Assembly: GCA_905221605.1 (NCBI GenBank)
Contig: CAJNDS010000102.1
Span: 498,001 to 562,000 of the forward strand
Reading direction: 5' to 3'
Length of the DNA stretch: 64,000 bases
Source: Symbiodinium natans
Taxonomy: Eukaryota > Sar > Dinophyceae > Suessiales > Symbiodiniaceae
In this document: piece after piece, positions 21,031-31,185 of the stretch
How the letters are laid out: every line of letters starts with the position of its first letter
Position numbering within the stretch: the stretch's first letter is position 1
Position numbers and translations under genes: made by a program
Notes under the pieces: generated by a model
What the model saw: only the letters and a program-made list of their open reading frames with translations
Told to the model about the DNA's origin: nothing
The model's database searches: none

Positions 21031-23600
21031 CTAAACCCTAAACCCTGGGCGATCTGGGGTGCAGGAGCTTTTTCGGTCCGCGCTAGGTCCAGGTGGGCGC
21101 CGTGTCGAAAACTTGAAAGCTGTCAAGAAACCGGCGGTAGCGAACCTGCTCGGTCCTTAGCTCAGGGTTTAGGGCTTGGGGTTTAGGGTTTAGGGTTGAG
21201 GGTTTAGGGTTTAGGGTTTAGGGTTTAGGGCTTAGGGTTTAGGGTTTAGGGTTTAGGGTTTGCTCAGACTGGCTTCTTGAGGATGGGCTTCGGGCCTGGG
21301 GGAACAGTGCCTAGCTAGCTTGGCCCCTTTCAGCCTCCTAAAACCGGATCCTCCTTAAACGCCGTAAGGGGAAAACATAAAGACTAACCCTAAACCCTAA
21401 ACCCTAAACCCTAAACCCTAAACCCTAAACCCTATTAACCCTAACCCTGAACAAAAGGGCCACCTTAGCCAGACCCTATCAACCACGCCGAGCCTGACTT
21501 CCTATTCGCCCCCAGGCTCTCCCTGATCCAAGCGTCCCAGGGTTTAGGGTTCGGGGTTTAGGTTTAGGGTTTAGGGTTCAGGGTTCAGGGTTCAGGGTTC
21601 AGGGTTTAACCCTAGGGTTTAGGGTTGAGGGTTTCGGGGGGGGTGGTTGAGCCGGGCGACTTCGCATTGAACTTGGTGTGGTCCTGGGCGTGGCGAGAAA
21701 CTCACCGCTTCTTGGCTGACGGGGCCCCCTTCTTTACAAACGGATGGCCAAAAACCCTAAGCCTAACCCTGAACCCTAAACCCTAAACCCCAAACCCTAA
21801 ACCCCAAACCCTAAACCCTGAACCCTAAACCGCAAGAAGGGATCCCGAATTCTCCCACGGTCTTAGGAATTCTGGGTGCCGGGCGGTTGGCCGAAAACCC
21901 CAGACCCCTGCAAACAAGCCCTTAAGCTCTGTGAGCAGAGCCCCCCGCAACCCGTCAGGGTTTAGGGTTTAGGGTTTCAACGTTTAGATTTAGGGTTTAG
22001 GGTTGAGGATTTAGGGGTCAGGGTTTGGGGTTTAGGGTTTAGGGTTTAGGGTTTGGGGTTTGGGGTTTAGGGTTTAGGGTTTAGGGCAAAAGCCCTAAGC
22101 CCGATTTCAGCCCTACGCGACAGAGACCCCTTCTGCCCAAGCCCTCCCATGGGGCCCCCTGCCAAGAGCACCGCCACCTGCTCTGAGGTCAGGAGCTCCT
22201 TCACGCATTCTCAAGGGTGCAAGGGTTTAGGGTTTAGGGCTAGGGTTTAGGGCTAGGGTTTAGGGCTTGTGGGGGGGCTTATGGGTGGTTTATGGGGGTT
22301 TGTGCGGAGTTTATGGGGGGGTTTATGGGGTTTATGGGGTTTATGGGTTTATGGGTTTATGGGTTTATGAGGTGCGGTTGAGGGTTTATGGGGTTTGGGT
22401 TTAGGCTTGGGGGGACTGAGGGTCTGAGAGGTTAGGACTGGTGGTTGAGGGGTTCAGGGCTGACGGTACAAAGTAGGGTTGGACTTCCATATAATTGGGC
22501 TCAGGCAGGTTTCAGGTTTCGGGCTTAGGGTTGAAGACTTCGGGCTTCGGGTTGAGGGTTTAGGGTTTAGGGTAAGGTCTGGGGTCTGTTCAGGCTTAGG
22601 GGTCTTGCAACCAAGCCTCCAAACTCGGGAGCCTGCACTCCTCAGCCCTAAACCCTATAAACCTCCCCCCTCCCCACCCCCCAACCCTCCCACCCTAAAC
22701 CCTAAACCCTAAACCCTAAACCCCAAACCCCAAACCCCAAACCAGCTCCCCACTCCCCAGCTCCTCACCCGCCCGGCCCTCCAGGTGAAGCAGCGCCTCA
22801 CAACACCATCCCGGGGCCCCGGTTTGGGGTTTAGGGTTTAGGGTTTAGGGTTTAGGGTTTAGGGTTTAGGGTTTAGGGTTTAGGGTTTAGGGTTTAGGGT
22901 TTAGGGTTTAGGGTTTAGGGTTTAGGGTTTAGGGTTTAGGGTTTAGGGTTTAGGGTTTAGGGGGCCCAGAACTGGGAGCTTTCCGGTTTCGGTTTCGGGG
23001 TTTCGGGGTTTCGGGCTCAGGGTTTCGAAGGCCTTAAGCCCGAAACCCTAAAACTCGGGGCGCAGCCCACTAGGGCACCCAATAGGAAGACAGCCTGCAA
23101 GAAGCCCAGCCCTAAACCCTACACCCTAAACCCCAAACCCCAAACCCCAAACCCCAAACCCCAAACCCTAAACCCTAAACCCCAAACCCAACCATAAACC
23201 CTAAACCCTAAACCCCAAACTGTGAGAAGCTACGGCCTCTGCCAGCTCCCCTCGCGCGACTCGCCCGCTGTGCGAGGTCTGGGCCGCAATTGGTACTTCT
23301 CCAGACTTGAGATCTTTTATGGGTTTAGGGTTTAGGGTTTAGGGTTTAGGGTGTAGGGTTTAGGGTTTAGGGTGTAGGGTTTAGGGTTTAGGGTTTAGGG
23401 TTTAGGGTTTAGGGTTTAGGGTTTAGGGTTTAGGTTAAACGTTCTTGCAGCAGCAAGACGAATATGTTTCACGGGCGGCCACCCGAAGATTGAGATCTCT
23501 AAGCTCTCGATGTACTCCCACTCCTAGCTGTTCATGCCCCGAAGCCTCGAAGCTTAACGGCACGCCCTAAACCCTAAACCCTAAACCCTAAACCCTAAAC
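21031..23600 (-). other. Probable 3' EF-hand-type exons of the phosphatase gene, in telomere-like introns
   Basis: Exon-like minus islands. Near 21090-21165: EQVRYRRFLDSFQVFD (like the second half of an EF-hand). Near 21700: HPFVKKGAPSAKK before a GTGAGT donor. Near 22150: VKELLTSEQVAVLLA. Near 22785: ALLHLEGRA before GTGAGG. Near 23230-23290: SHSGRVARGEL (loop lacking the first Asp). Near 23455-23550: ASGHEQLGVGVHREL, which can follow the 23641 exon in phase. Introns are TTTAGGG, CCCTAAA and TTTATGG tracts. Edges are provisional; the gene's stop codon was not located. Confidence 0.45.
22826..22962. repeat. TTTAGGG array
   Basis: About 19 consecutive perfect or near-perfect heptamers. Confidence 0.97.
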
Positions 23601-23640
23601 CCTAAAGCCTAAAGCCTAAAGCCTAAAGCAACCGAGAAAC

Positions 23641-24402
23641 GTCGAAGGAGAGGCAAGCGCGTAGGAGGGCGGTCTTGTTGCTCCAGATCGTGGTGCCTAG
23701 AGAAGACCCGCGCGGCTTCTTCTTGGAGGAGAGGGGCTTGCTTCGGGTTTCGGCTTGAGGCTTTGGGTTGTATGTGTCCCTGCACCCTAAACCCTAAACC
23801 CTAAACCCTAACATCCAAACCGCATTCTGGCCCAGCAGCAGATCGACTCCATGACATCCGCCTGGAAGCTGCCCTCGGAGAGTCCCTTTGGGAGGAAGGC
23901 GTCGAGGAACTCCTTGTAGGGTTTATGGGGGTTTAGGGTTTAGGGTTTGGGGTTTGGGGTTTGGGGTTTGGGGTTTGGGGTTTGGGGTTTGGGGTTTAGG
24001 GTTTAGGGTTTAGGGAACTCCTGGCATCTTGGGGGTTTGGAGAGGTTTGCAGGGCTTGATAGGGGTTTCTCGGAGTTTAGGGTTTCGGGCTTAGGTCCAG
24101 AGACTACAGGAGCCCGAACCATGAACACTGTGAACCACACACCCCAAAACCCTAAAAGCCTAGAAACCCTGAAGCCCTAAACTCTAAACATCCCTCAGCC
24201 CTAAACATCAACACACCCTACACCCTAACCCTAAACCCTAAACCCTAAACCCGAAACCCTAAACCCTAAACCCTAAACCCTAAACCCTAAACCCTAAACC
24301 CAAGCCGAAACCCTAAACGCTTCCCTGCACCGAGCTGCCAGGTAGTTCACTTGGCCCTCTCCACTGACGTCCACCCACTTAGCCAGGTCCAGGAGGTCTT
24401 TC
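23641..24402 (-). CDS. EF-hand exons of the phosphatase gene, downstream of the nested LHC gene
   Basis: Three exons join in frame. 24339-24402 (KDLLDLAKWVDVSGEGQVNY) ends at a GC donor. 23837-23912 (EFLDAFLPKG...VMESIC) also ends at GC. 23641-23696 (TTIWSNKTALLRACLSFD) ends at GT. All acceptors are AG|G. The first join completes an EF-hand loop D-V-S-G-E-G-Q-V-N-Y-L-E; the second restores a Cys codon across the junction. The segment IC...IWSNK..LL...FD resembles the linker helices between EF-hands in this protein class. Intron 23913-24338 is almost pure CCCTAAA and TTTGGGG repeat. The first exon needs two bases (AG) from upstream, which the exon at 28452-28501 supplies. Confidence 0.85.
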
Positions 24403-24416
24403 CTGCGTTGCTGGTG

Positions 24417-24650
24417 TAGGGTTTAGGGTTTAGGGTTTAGGGTTTAGGGTTTAGGGTTTAGGGTTTAGGGTTTAGGGTTAGGTTTAGGGTTTAGGGTTTA
24501 GGGTTTAGGGTTTAGGGTTTAGGGTTTAGGGTTTAGGGTTTAGGGTTTAGGGTTTAGGGTTTAGGGTTTAGGGTTTAGGGTTTAGGGTTTAGGGTTTAGG
24601 GTTTAGGGTTTAGGGTTTATTGTTTAGGGTTTAGGGTTTAGGGCAAGTTT
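24417..24650. repeat. Long TTTAGGG array downstream of the LHC gene
   Basis: About 30 heptamers with very few variants, the longest regular run in the window. The unique 24651-24914 piece between it and the LHC stop is probably LHC 3' UTR. Confidence 0.97.
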
Positions 24651-24914
24651 AGGGTTTGGGGTGTCGGTTTAGGGTTGGAGGGCTTCGGGTCCCTTTTGGG
24701 GTGAACTGGCACGAGCAGGCTCTGGGTCTAAGAAATGTCTACAGACATTCTGAAACGAGAGAGCGCGCCCGGAAGAGAGGAGCACTCCGAAAACCATGAA
24801 ACGGCACCGGGGTCAACTTGCCTTGTGCAAGGACCGAGAGAGAAAATGGCAATGCTCACGAGTGGGAACTTCTGTTTGTGTGACCTGGGTGTGTCTACCG
24901 TCGAAACATGGAGT

Positions 24915-27900
24915 CTAAAGGCCGAACTGCTGCATAGCATCCTTGCCCGTGGCCATCTCAGCGGCGAAGATGCCGAGCACCGAGATCATAGCCATGCGCC
25001 CGTTGTTCAGCTCCTTCATGCGCATGTCCTCGTTGTACATGTTGACGCCGAAGGGATCACCGTAATTGCCCGGCTCCTTCTCCGGGTTCTCCCTCCACCA
25101 CAGCTCCAGCGGAGCGCACGCGCAGAAGATCGCGAAGAAGCCCAGCACGCCCTCGCCCTTGTCCATGATAGAGAAGCCAGCTGGAGCTTTCTCGAAGAAC
25201 GGGAACTTCAAGAAGTGCTGTCCGACCAGCCCAATGGAAGCCATCATGGCCACCCTACCATGTTTGATTTCTGAGACACGAAGCTTCCTGAAGCCCTTCT
25301 CATCGCCGACGTTGGTGAAGCCCAGCGGATCAAAGAAGCCCAACGGCTCGGTGGCACCGAACTGCTCCGAAGGCTGAAACAATGGCGGCGCATCTTCCTG
25401 AATGACGGCCTCGGCCCTTCGCACCACATGCTGCTGAGCCATCACCCTAGAGGAAGTAGATCCTGCGAAGCTGCTGCCGGAGGAGGTGGAGACGCGGGCG
25501 CTGCCGATGGCAGGGAGACCGAACTGCTGCATAGCATCCTTGCCCGTGGCCATCTCAGCGGCGAAGATGCCGAGCACCGAGATCATAGCCATGCGCCCGT
25601 TGTTCAGCTCCTTCATGCGCATGTCCTCGTTGTACATGTTGACGCCGAAGGGATCACCGTAATTGCCCGGCTCCTTCTCCGGGTTCTCCCTCCACCACAG
25701 CTCCAGCGGAGCGCACGCGCAGAAGATCGCGAAGAAGCCCAGCACGCCCTCGCCCTTGTCCATGATGGAGAAGCCAGCTGGAGCTTTCTCGAAGAACGGG
25801 AACTTCAAGAAGTGCTGTCCGACCAGCCCAATGGAAGCCATCATGGCCACCCTACCATGTTTGATTTCTGAGACACGAAGCTTCCTGAAGCCCTTCTCAT
25901 CGCCGACGTTGGTGAAGCCCAGCGGATCAAAGAAGCCCAACGGCTCGGTGGCACCGAACTGCTCCGAAGGCTGAAACAATGGCGGCGCATCTTCCTGAAT
26001 GACGGCCTCGGCCCTTCGCACCACATGCTGCTGAGCCATCACCCTGGAGGAAGTAGATCCTGCGAAGCTGCTGCCGGAGGAGGTGGAAACGCGGGCGCTA
26101 CCGATGGCAGGGAGACCGAACTGCTGCATAGCATCCTTGCCCGTGGCCATCTCAGCGGCGAAGATGCCGAGCACCGAGATCATAGCCATGCGCCCGTTGT
26201 TCAGCTCCTTCATGCGCATGTCCTCGTTGTACATGTTGACGCCGAAGGGATCACCGTAATTGCCCGGCTCCTTCCCCGGGTTCTCCCTCCACCACAGCTC
26301 CAGCGGAGCGCACGCGCAGAAGATCGCGAAGAAGCCCAGCACGCCCTCGCCCTTGTCCATGATGGAGAAGCCAGCTGGAGCTTTCTCGAAGAACGGGAAC
26401 TTCAAGAAGTGCTGTCCGACCAGCCCAATGGAAGCCATCATGGCCACCCTACCATGTTTGATTTCTGAGACACGAAGCTTCCTGAAGCCCTTCTCATCGC
26501 CGACGTTGGTGAAGCCCAGCGGATCAAAGAAGCCCAACGGCTCGGTGGCACCGAACTGCTCCGAAGGCTGAAACAATGGCGGCGCATCTTCCTGAATGAC
26601 GGCCTCGGCCCTTCGCACCACATGCTGCTGAGCCATCACCCTGGAGGAAGTAGATCCTGCGAAGCTGCTGCCGGAGGAGGTGGAGACGCGGGCGCTGCCG
26701 ATGGCAGGGAGACCGAACTGCTGCATAGCATCCTTGCCCGTGGCCATCTCAGCGGCGAAGATGCCGAGCACCGAGATCATAGCCATGCGCCCGTTGTTCA
26801 GCTCCTTCATGCGCATGTCCTCGTTGTACATGTTGACGCCGAAGGGATCACCGTAATTGCCCGGCTCCTTCCCCGGGTTCTCCCTCCACCACAGCTCCAG
26901 CGGAGCGCACGCGCAGAAGATCGCGAAGAAGCCCAGCACGCCCTCGCCCTTGTCCATGATGGAGAAGCCAGCTGGAGCTTTCTCGAAGAACGGGAACTTC
27001 AAGAAGTGCTGTCCGACCAGCCCAATGGAAGCCATCATGGCCACCCTACCATGTTTGATTTCTGAGACACGAAGCTTCCTGAAGCCCTTCTCATCGCCGA
27101 CGTTGGTGAAGCCCAGCGGATCAAAGAAGCCCAACGGCTCGGTGGCACCGAACTGCTCCGAAGGCTGAAACAATGGCGGCGCATCTTCCTGAATGACGGC
27201 CTCGGCCCTTCGCACCACATGCTGCTGAGCCATCACCCTGGAGGAAGTAGATCCTGCGAAGCTGCTGCCGGAGGAGGTGGAGACGCGGGCGCTGCCGATG
27301 GCAGGGAGACCGAACTGCTGCATAGCATCCTTGCCCGTGGCCATCTCAGCGGCGAAGATGCCGAGCACCGAGATCATAGCCATGCGCCCGTTGTTCAGCT
27401 CCTTCATGCGCATGTCCTCGTTGTACATGTTGACGCCGAAGGGATCACCGTAATTGCCCGGCTCCTTCTCCGGGTTCTCCCTCCACCACAGCTCCAGCGG
27501 AGCGCACGCGCAGAAGATCGCGAAGAAGCCCAGCACGCCCTCGCCCTTGTCCATGATGGAGAAGCCAGCTGGAGCTTTCTCGAAGAACGGGAACTTCAAG
27601 AAGTGCTGTCCGACCAGCCCAATGGAAGCCATCATGGCCACCCTACCATGTTTGATTTCTGAGACACGAAGCTTCCTGAAGCCCTTCTCATCGCCGACGT
27701 TGGTGAAGCCCAGCGGATCGAAGAAGCCCAACGGCTCGGTGGCACCGAACTGCTCCGAAGGCTGGAAGAGCTGTGGCTTTGGTGCCTCCGCTGCCGACGC
27801 GGCCCTTACCTGGACTCGGGAGTTGCCGCGGAGGGCAGCCAGGCCCGCACCAAGCACAGCCAATGCGGCCAGGCCATCGCCGGACTTCTCTGCGGCCACT

Positions 27901-28040
27901 GCGCGGCCGGGCGATGGAGCTGCGGTGCCTCCCCTCAGCTGACGCTCGGCGCGAGGCGCGGAAGGCGCGACGAAGGCGGCAGAGGCGACGAGGCCGGCCC
28001 CGAGGCCTGCCGTGACGAAGCGAGATTGAACTGGGGCCAT
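24915..28040 (-). CDS. Peridinin-chlorophyll a/c light-harvesting polyprotein, five units
   Basis: 1041 codons without introns. The leader (about 95 residues) has a hydrophobic signal ending AAFVAPSAP (FVAP motif), a Ser/Ala/Arg region and a second hydrophobic stretch, fitting targeting to a three-membrane plastid. Five LHC domains follow, repeating every 199 residues. Each has helix 1 SEIKHGRVAMMASIG, a middle helix GVLGFFAIFCACAPLELWW and helix 3 KELNNGRMAMISVLGIFAAE, with the Glu/His/Asn/Arg chlorophyll ligands of the LHC/FCP family. Linkers (ARVSTSSGSSFAGSTSSRV...) are likely cleavage sites releasing single proteins into the thylakoid. The last unit stops right after QQFGL. The start is the first Met before the leader. 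It lies on the strand of, and apparently within, the phosphatase gene. Confidence 0.97.
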   Translation of the reverse strand: MAPVQSRFVTAGLGAGLVASAAFVAPSAPRAERQLRGGTAAPSPGRAVAAEKSGDGLAALAVLGAGLAALRGNSRVQVRAASAAEAPKPQLFQPSEQFGATEPLGFFDPLGFTNVGDEKGFRKLRVSEIKHGRVAMMASIGLVGQHFLKFPFFEKAPAGFSIMDKGEGVLGFFAIFCACAPLELWWRENPEKEPGNYGDPFGVNMYNEDMRMKELNNGRMAMISVLGIFAAEMATGKDAMQQFGLPAIGSARVSTSSGSSFAGSTSSRVMAQQHVVRRAEAVIQEDAPPLFQPSEQFGATEPLGFFDPLGFTNVGDEKGFRKLRVSEIKHGRVAMMASIGLVGQHFLKFPFFEKAPAGFSIMDKGEGVLGFFAIFCACAPLELWWRENPGKEPGNYGDPFGVNMYNEDMRMKELNNGRMAMISVLGIFAAEMATGKDAMQQFGLPAIGSARVSTSSGSSFAGSTSSRVMAQQHVVRRAEAVIQEDAPPLFQPSEQFGATEPLGFFDPLGFTNVGDEKGFRKLRVSEIKHGRVAMMASIGLVGQHFLKFPFFEKAPAGFSIMDKGEGVLGFFAIFCACAPLELWWRENPGKEPGNYGDPFGVNMYNEDMRMKELNNGRMAMISVLGIFAAEMATGKDAMQQFGLPAIGSARVSTSSGSSFAGSTSSRVMAQQHVVRRAEAVIQEDAPPLFQPSEQFGATEPLGFFDPLGFTNVGDEKGFRKLRVSEIKHGRVAMMASIGLVGQHFLKFPFFEKAPAGFSIMDKGEGVLGFFAIFCACAPLELWWRENPEKEPGNYGDPFGVNMYNEDMRMKELNNGRMAMISVLGIFAAEMATGKDAMQQFGLPAIGSARVSTSSGSSFAGSTSSRVMAQQHVVRRAEAVIQEDAPPLFQPSEQFGATEPLGFFDPLGFTNVGDEKGFRKLRVSEIKHGRVAMMASIGLVGQHFLKFPFFEKAPAGFSIMDKGEGVLGFFAIFCACAPLELWWRENPEKEPGNYGDPFGVNMYNEDMRMKELNNGRMAMISVLGIFAAEMATGKDAMQQFGL
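24918..27780. repeat. 597-bp tandem units of the LHC polyprotein
   Basis: Period 597 bp (for example the same site at 25427, 26024, 26621 and 27218). Copies are almost identical; the clearest change is NPEKE or NPGKE, in the order E, G, G, E, E from the N-terminus. This points to recent expansion or gene conversion. Confidence 0.97.
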
Positions 28041-28170
28041 GAGCTGGTGAGCAAAGTCCCGAAAAGTTGAGCTTGAGCTGAAAGCAACTTCCGAGGCGGC
28101 TCTCTGCTGCAGCTACAAGGCATCTACGCACAGGATCTTACATGCATGTTGGCCTGCAAAGAAGACAAAG
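28041..28170 (-). promoter_or_regulatory. LHC 5' leader with candidate trans-splice acceptors
   Basis: On minus, TTTGCTCACCAG lies three bases before the ATG, and CTTTGTCTTCTTTGCAG lies about 115 bp upstream. Either AG could accept the dinoflagellate spliced leader. No TATA box is evident, as usual in these genomes. Confidence 0.45.
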
Positions 28171-28451
28171 GGCTACTCCGCCACCTCACCTGTGTGAATA
28201 TAGGGACCTTAATCATTAGAGTAGTCTATATACAAGGGCCATAAGGGAATAATATTAGTTATTATTCCGAGGCCTATATTACTCCTAGAGGTTGCGGAAG
28301 GTATGTCCCCAAACGAGCGTGAGACTTGCGCAGGACGTGATGAAAGGAAGCATCGTAGTCTGCTCGCACACAAAGGGGAGGCAGGTAACCCTAAACCCTA
28401 AACCCCAAACCCTAAACCCCAAACCCTAAACCTCCCAGCTCTCTGTGGCAC
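28171..28451. other. Gap upstream of the LHC gene with a MITE-like palindrome
   Basis: About 28195-28290 is an AT-rich imperfect palindrome (AATATAGGGACC ... GAATAATATTAGTTATTATT) related to copies near 35465-35575. The rest is unique sequence plus CCCTAAA repeats. No exon seen. Confidence 0.5.
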
Positions 28452-28654
28452 CTGGAAAGCTCTAGGTCGATATTCTCCGTCTGGCACAGCTGCGTGATGC
28501 CCTGGGCAGGGAGCGACCCGGGGAGGGGGAGGAGTAACCCTAAACCCTAAACCCTAAGCCCTAAACCCCCCCCCCAAGCCGTAACGAGCTCTGGCAGGGA
28601 GAGGAGGCCGTTGCCGTTGGCGTCCGCGCGCTCGAAGAAGCGCCGCGCGCGCTC
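28452..28654 (-). CDS. EF-hand exons of the phosphatase gene, upstream of the nested LHC gene
   Basis: Exon 28586-28654 (23 codons, RRFFERADANGNGLLSLPEL) carries a canonical EF-hand loop D-A-N-G-N-G-L-L-S-L-P-E, follows AG|G and ends at GT. Exon 28452-28501 (GITQLCQTENIDLELS plus AG) follows AG|G and ends at GT, leaving phase 2. The next exon in phase is 24339-24402, on the other side of the LHC gene, where AG plus G gives Arg. Confidence 0.85.
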
Positions 28655-28747
28655 CTCAGGGTTTAGGGTTTAGGGTTTAGGGTTTAGGGTTTAGGGTTTA
28701 GGGTTTAGGGTTTAGGGTTTAGGGTTTAGGGTTTAGGGTTTAGGGTT
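28655..28747. repeat. TTTAGGG array
   Basis: About 13 heptamers immediately upstream (minus sense) of the EF-hand exon acceptor at 28655. Confidence 0.96.
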
Positions 28748-28912
28748 CGGGCCAGGGCATGAGCCTCCAAACCCCCTAGCCCCCAAACCCCTTAACCTTA
28801 AGCCCTAAACCCTAGAACCCTAGAAGAACCCTATAACCATAAACCCCCACCCACCCCCCCCTGAACCCCTAAACCCTAAACCCTAAACCCTATAACCCTA
28901 AACCCTAAACCC

Positions 28913-28923
28913 TAAACTTAACC

Positions 28924-28983
<60 letters not shown>

Positions 28984-29027
28984 ACCCTAAACCCTAAACC
29001 CTAAACCCTAAACCCTAAACCTAACCC
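28913..29027. repeat. CCCTCAA then CCCTAAA arrays
   Basis: About ten CCCTCAA variant heptamers switch to CCCTAAA. The variant block looks locally amplified. Confidence 0.95.
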
Positions 29028-29040
29028 CAAACCCTAAACC

Positions 29041-31080
29041 CATCCTCCCGACCGGCGCTGCCCTTCCAGATGAGGCCGCCCAACACTCGGAGGGAGGCAG
29101 TGACCCAGCCGGGGACCCGGACCTGCGCTTCGGATTACGGGGTTTAGGGTTTAGGGTTTGGGGTTTGGGGTTTAGGGTTTAGGGTTTAGGGTTTAGGGTT
29201 TAGGGTTTAGGGTTTAGGGTTTAGGGTTTAGGGTTTAGGGTTTAGGGTTTAGGGTTTAGGGTTTAGGGTTTAGGGGGCCGGGGTTTGGGTTTGGGTTTGG
29301 GGTTTAAGGTTTGGGGTTTAGGGTTTGGGGTTTAGGGCCTAGGGTTTGGGGTTTAGGGTTTAGGTGTGTCGGGTTGAGGGTAGTAGGGTACCAGGGTATT
29401 CATAGAGTCGTGTGAGGGTATTGGGGGAATATGGTATTGAGAGGCCTCAGAAATTGAGAGAAGCTGCTGGCAAACATCAGACTAAGCCACTCTTTCTTCT
29501 CAAGAACTTCGGAATCCTGCGGTTTAGGGTTTAAGGTCTAGGGTTTAGGGTTTAGGGCCCCAAGCCTGAAGCCTTCACCACCCCACTCACCCACTCAACC
29601 TCCAAACAAGAAACGTTATCTAAAAAAGCCAGTCCAAAAACTCAACAACGCCAAGCCCCCAAAACCCTAAATCCTAAACCCTAAACCCTTAGAGCCCTGC
29701 AATGCAACGAAACCGAGACTACCAGGCCCTTGTCGGTGCCTGGGCGGCCGCGTGGGGGCGGAACCTCCACGCCAAAGGGCCGCTCCCGCCCGAAACCCCA
29801 GGGTTTAGGGTTTTGGGCTTCGGGTTTGGGGTTTGGGGTTTCGGGTTTGGGGTTTAGGGTTTCGGGTTTAGGATTTAGGGTTTAGGGTTTCAAGTCCAGG
29901 GCTCAGGGTTGCAGAATGGTTTTGCGGAGCTGGTGTACCTGGCTACAAAATATGAGATCTTAGAGAAATTGAAAGGTCCAAGATTGAAAACTAAGGAGTA
30001 AGAGCCCCGCGAAAGAGGCGTCCCAAGAAGAAGACCCAAGTTGAGCGAACCTACCACGTCCCATCCGAAACCCTACACCTTAAACCCTAAACCCTCAACC
30101 TAAACCCTGTTGAGAAATTGGGAGCCGGACGTCATGTCGAAGAGGGAGAGGAAGGAATCGATGCTGACACCGCCTGAGCCCACATTGGAGGTTTTCGAAC
30201 GCAAGGCGTGTAGGGTTTAGGGTTGAGGGTTGAGGGTTTAGGGTTTAGGGTTTAGAGTTTGGGGTTTAGGGTTTAGGGTTTAGGGTTTAGGGTTTAGAGT
30301 TTAGGGTTTAGGGTTTCGCATCATTGCCCGAAGCCCCTGCCAGCCTACAATCCCCGCAGGCTGTAACAACTCCCTATACACGCGCAGTTCAGAGGCCAAC
30401 CCCCTACCCTGCGACCCAGCAACCTGATCGCTTGCAACCCAAACCCTTCTTACTGGCTCTTAGTAGGGATGAGAAAATGAGTAGTACCGGGTACACATCG
30501 GGGAATATAAGACATAAGGGTACCTAGTTCTCTCATTCCCAAAAATCCCTCACCCCCCGTCCCACCCCGGCCCAGTGCCTCCTCGTCTTTGGTCGGCGGT
30601 GCCATGGGCAGTCATCGTCCGCAGCAGCGAGCCGGCCTGTCAAAAACTTCTGGCCCTACGCCACGCAGCCCTCAACGTCTCTCTCATGCAAACCCCGAAG
30701 CCCCCTTACGAACCCTGCAACTTCAAACCCATAACCCTGCAACTTCAAACCCTAAACCCTAAACCCTACACCCTACACCCTAAACCCTACACCCTAAACC
30801 CTAAACCCTGCAACTTAAAACTCTATTTAACCGAAGCCAAGGATCCCAAGAAAAGCGTGCGGTAAACGCCGCTGAGGCTGCAAAGACAAGCGGCCTGCGC
30901 CCCGGTGATGCCGACGTCCAGCTCCACGAACGCCTCCCTGGAACAAGCTCTGCGTAGGGTTTAGGGTTTAGGGTTTAGGGTTTGGGGTTTGGGGTTTAGA
31001 GTTTAGGGTTTAGGGTTTAGGGTTTAGGGTTAGGGGTTTGGGGTTTGGGGTTTGGGGTTTGGGGTTTGGGGTCCAGGGTC
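29041..31080 (-). other. Exon-like islands, probably EF-hand gene, in telomere-like introns
   Basis: Minus islands with AG|G-type acceptors. Near 29050-29125: VPGWVTASLRVLGGLIWKG, GT donor. Near 29450-29515: DSEVLEKKEWLSLMFA. Near 29715-29790: RPFGVEVPPPRGRPGTDKG. 30125-30173: GGVSIDSFLSLFDMT (second half of an EF-hand). 30850-30937: EAFVELDVGITGAQAACLC. Tracts at 29165-29275 and 30960-31075 are TTTAGGG/TTTGGGG. I could not chain all of them in phase. Confidence 0.5.
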
Positions 31081-31086
31081 TAGGTT

Positions 31087-31185
31087 GGGATGTTCCCCGT
31101 AATACTAACAGCCCTTAACAGGGATTATAATACGGGGGAACGACAATCCCTATTAAGGACTGCGAGTATAAGCGGCAACATCCCA
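31087..31185. mobile_element. MITE family A, full-length palindrome
   Basis: Runs GGGATGTTCCCC ... ACAGCCCTTAACAGGGATT ... ATCCCTATTAAGGACTG ... CAACATCCCA. Both halves are mutual reverse complements with a short central loop. No coding capacity. Confidence 0.88.

Noticed and set aside
22826-24650. Long TTTAGGG arrays as a chromosome end
   Set aside because: Genes continue on both sides and arrays occur in both orientations throughout, so these are interstitial.
25066-27942. Long plus-strand ORFs of 100-162 codons, repeated every 597 bp
   Set aside because: Antisense shadows of the LHC polyprotein, which has the domain motifs and leader.
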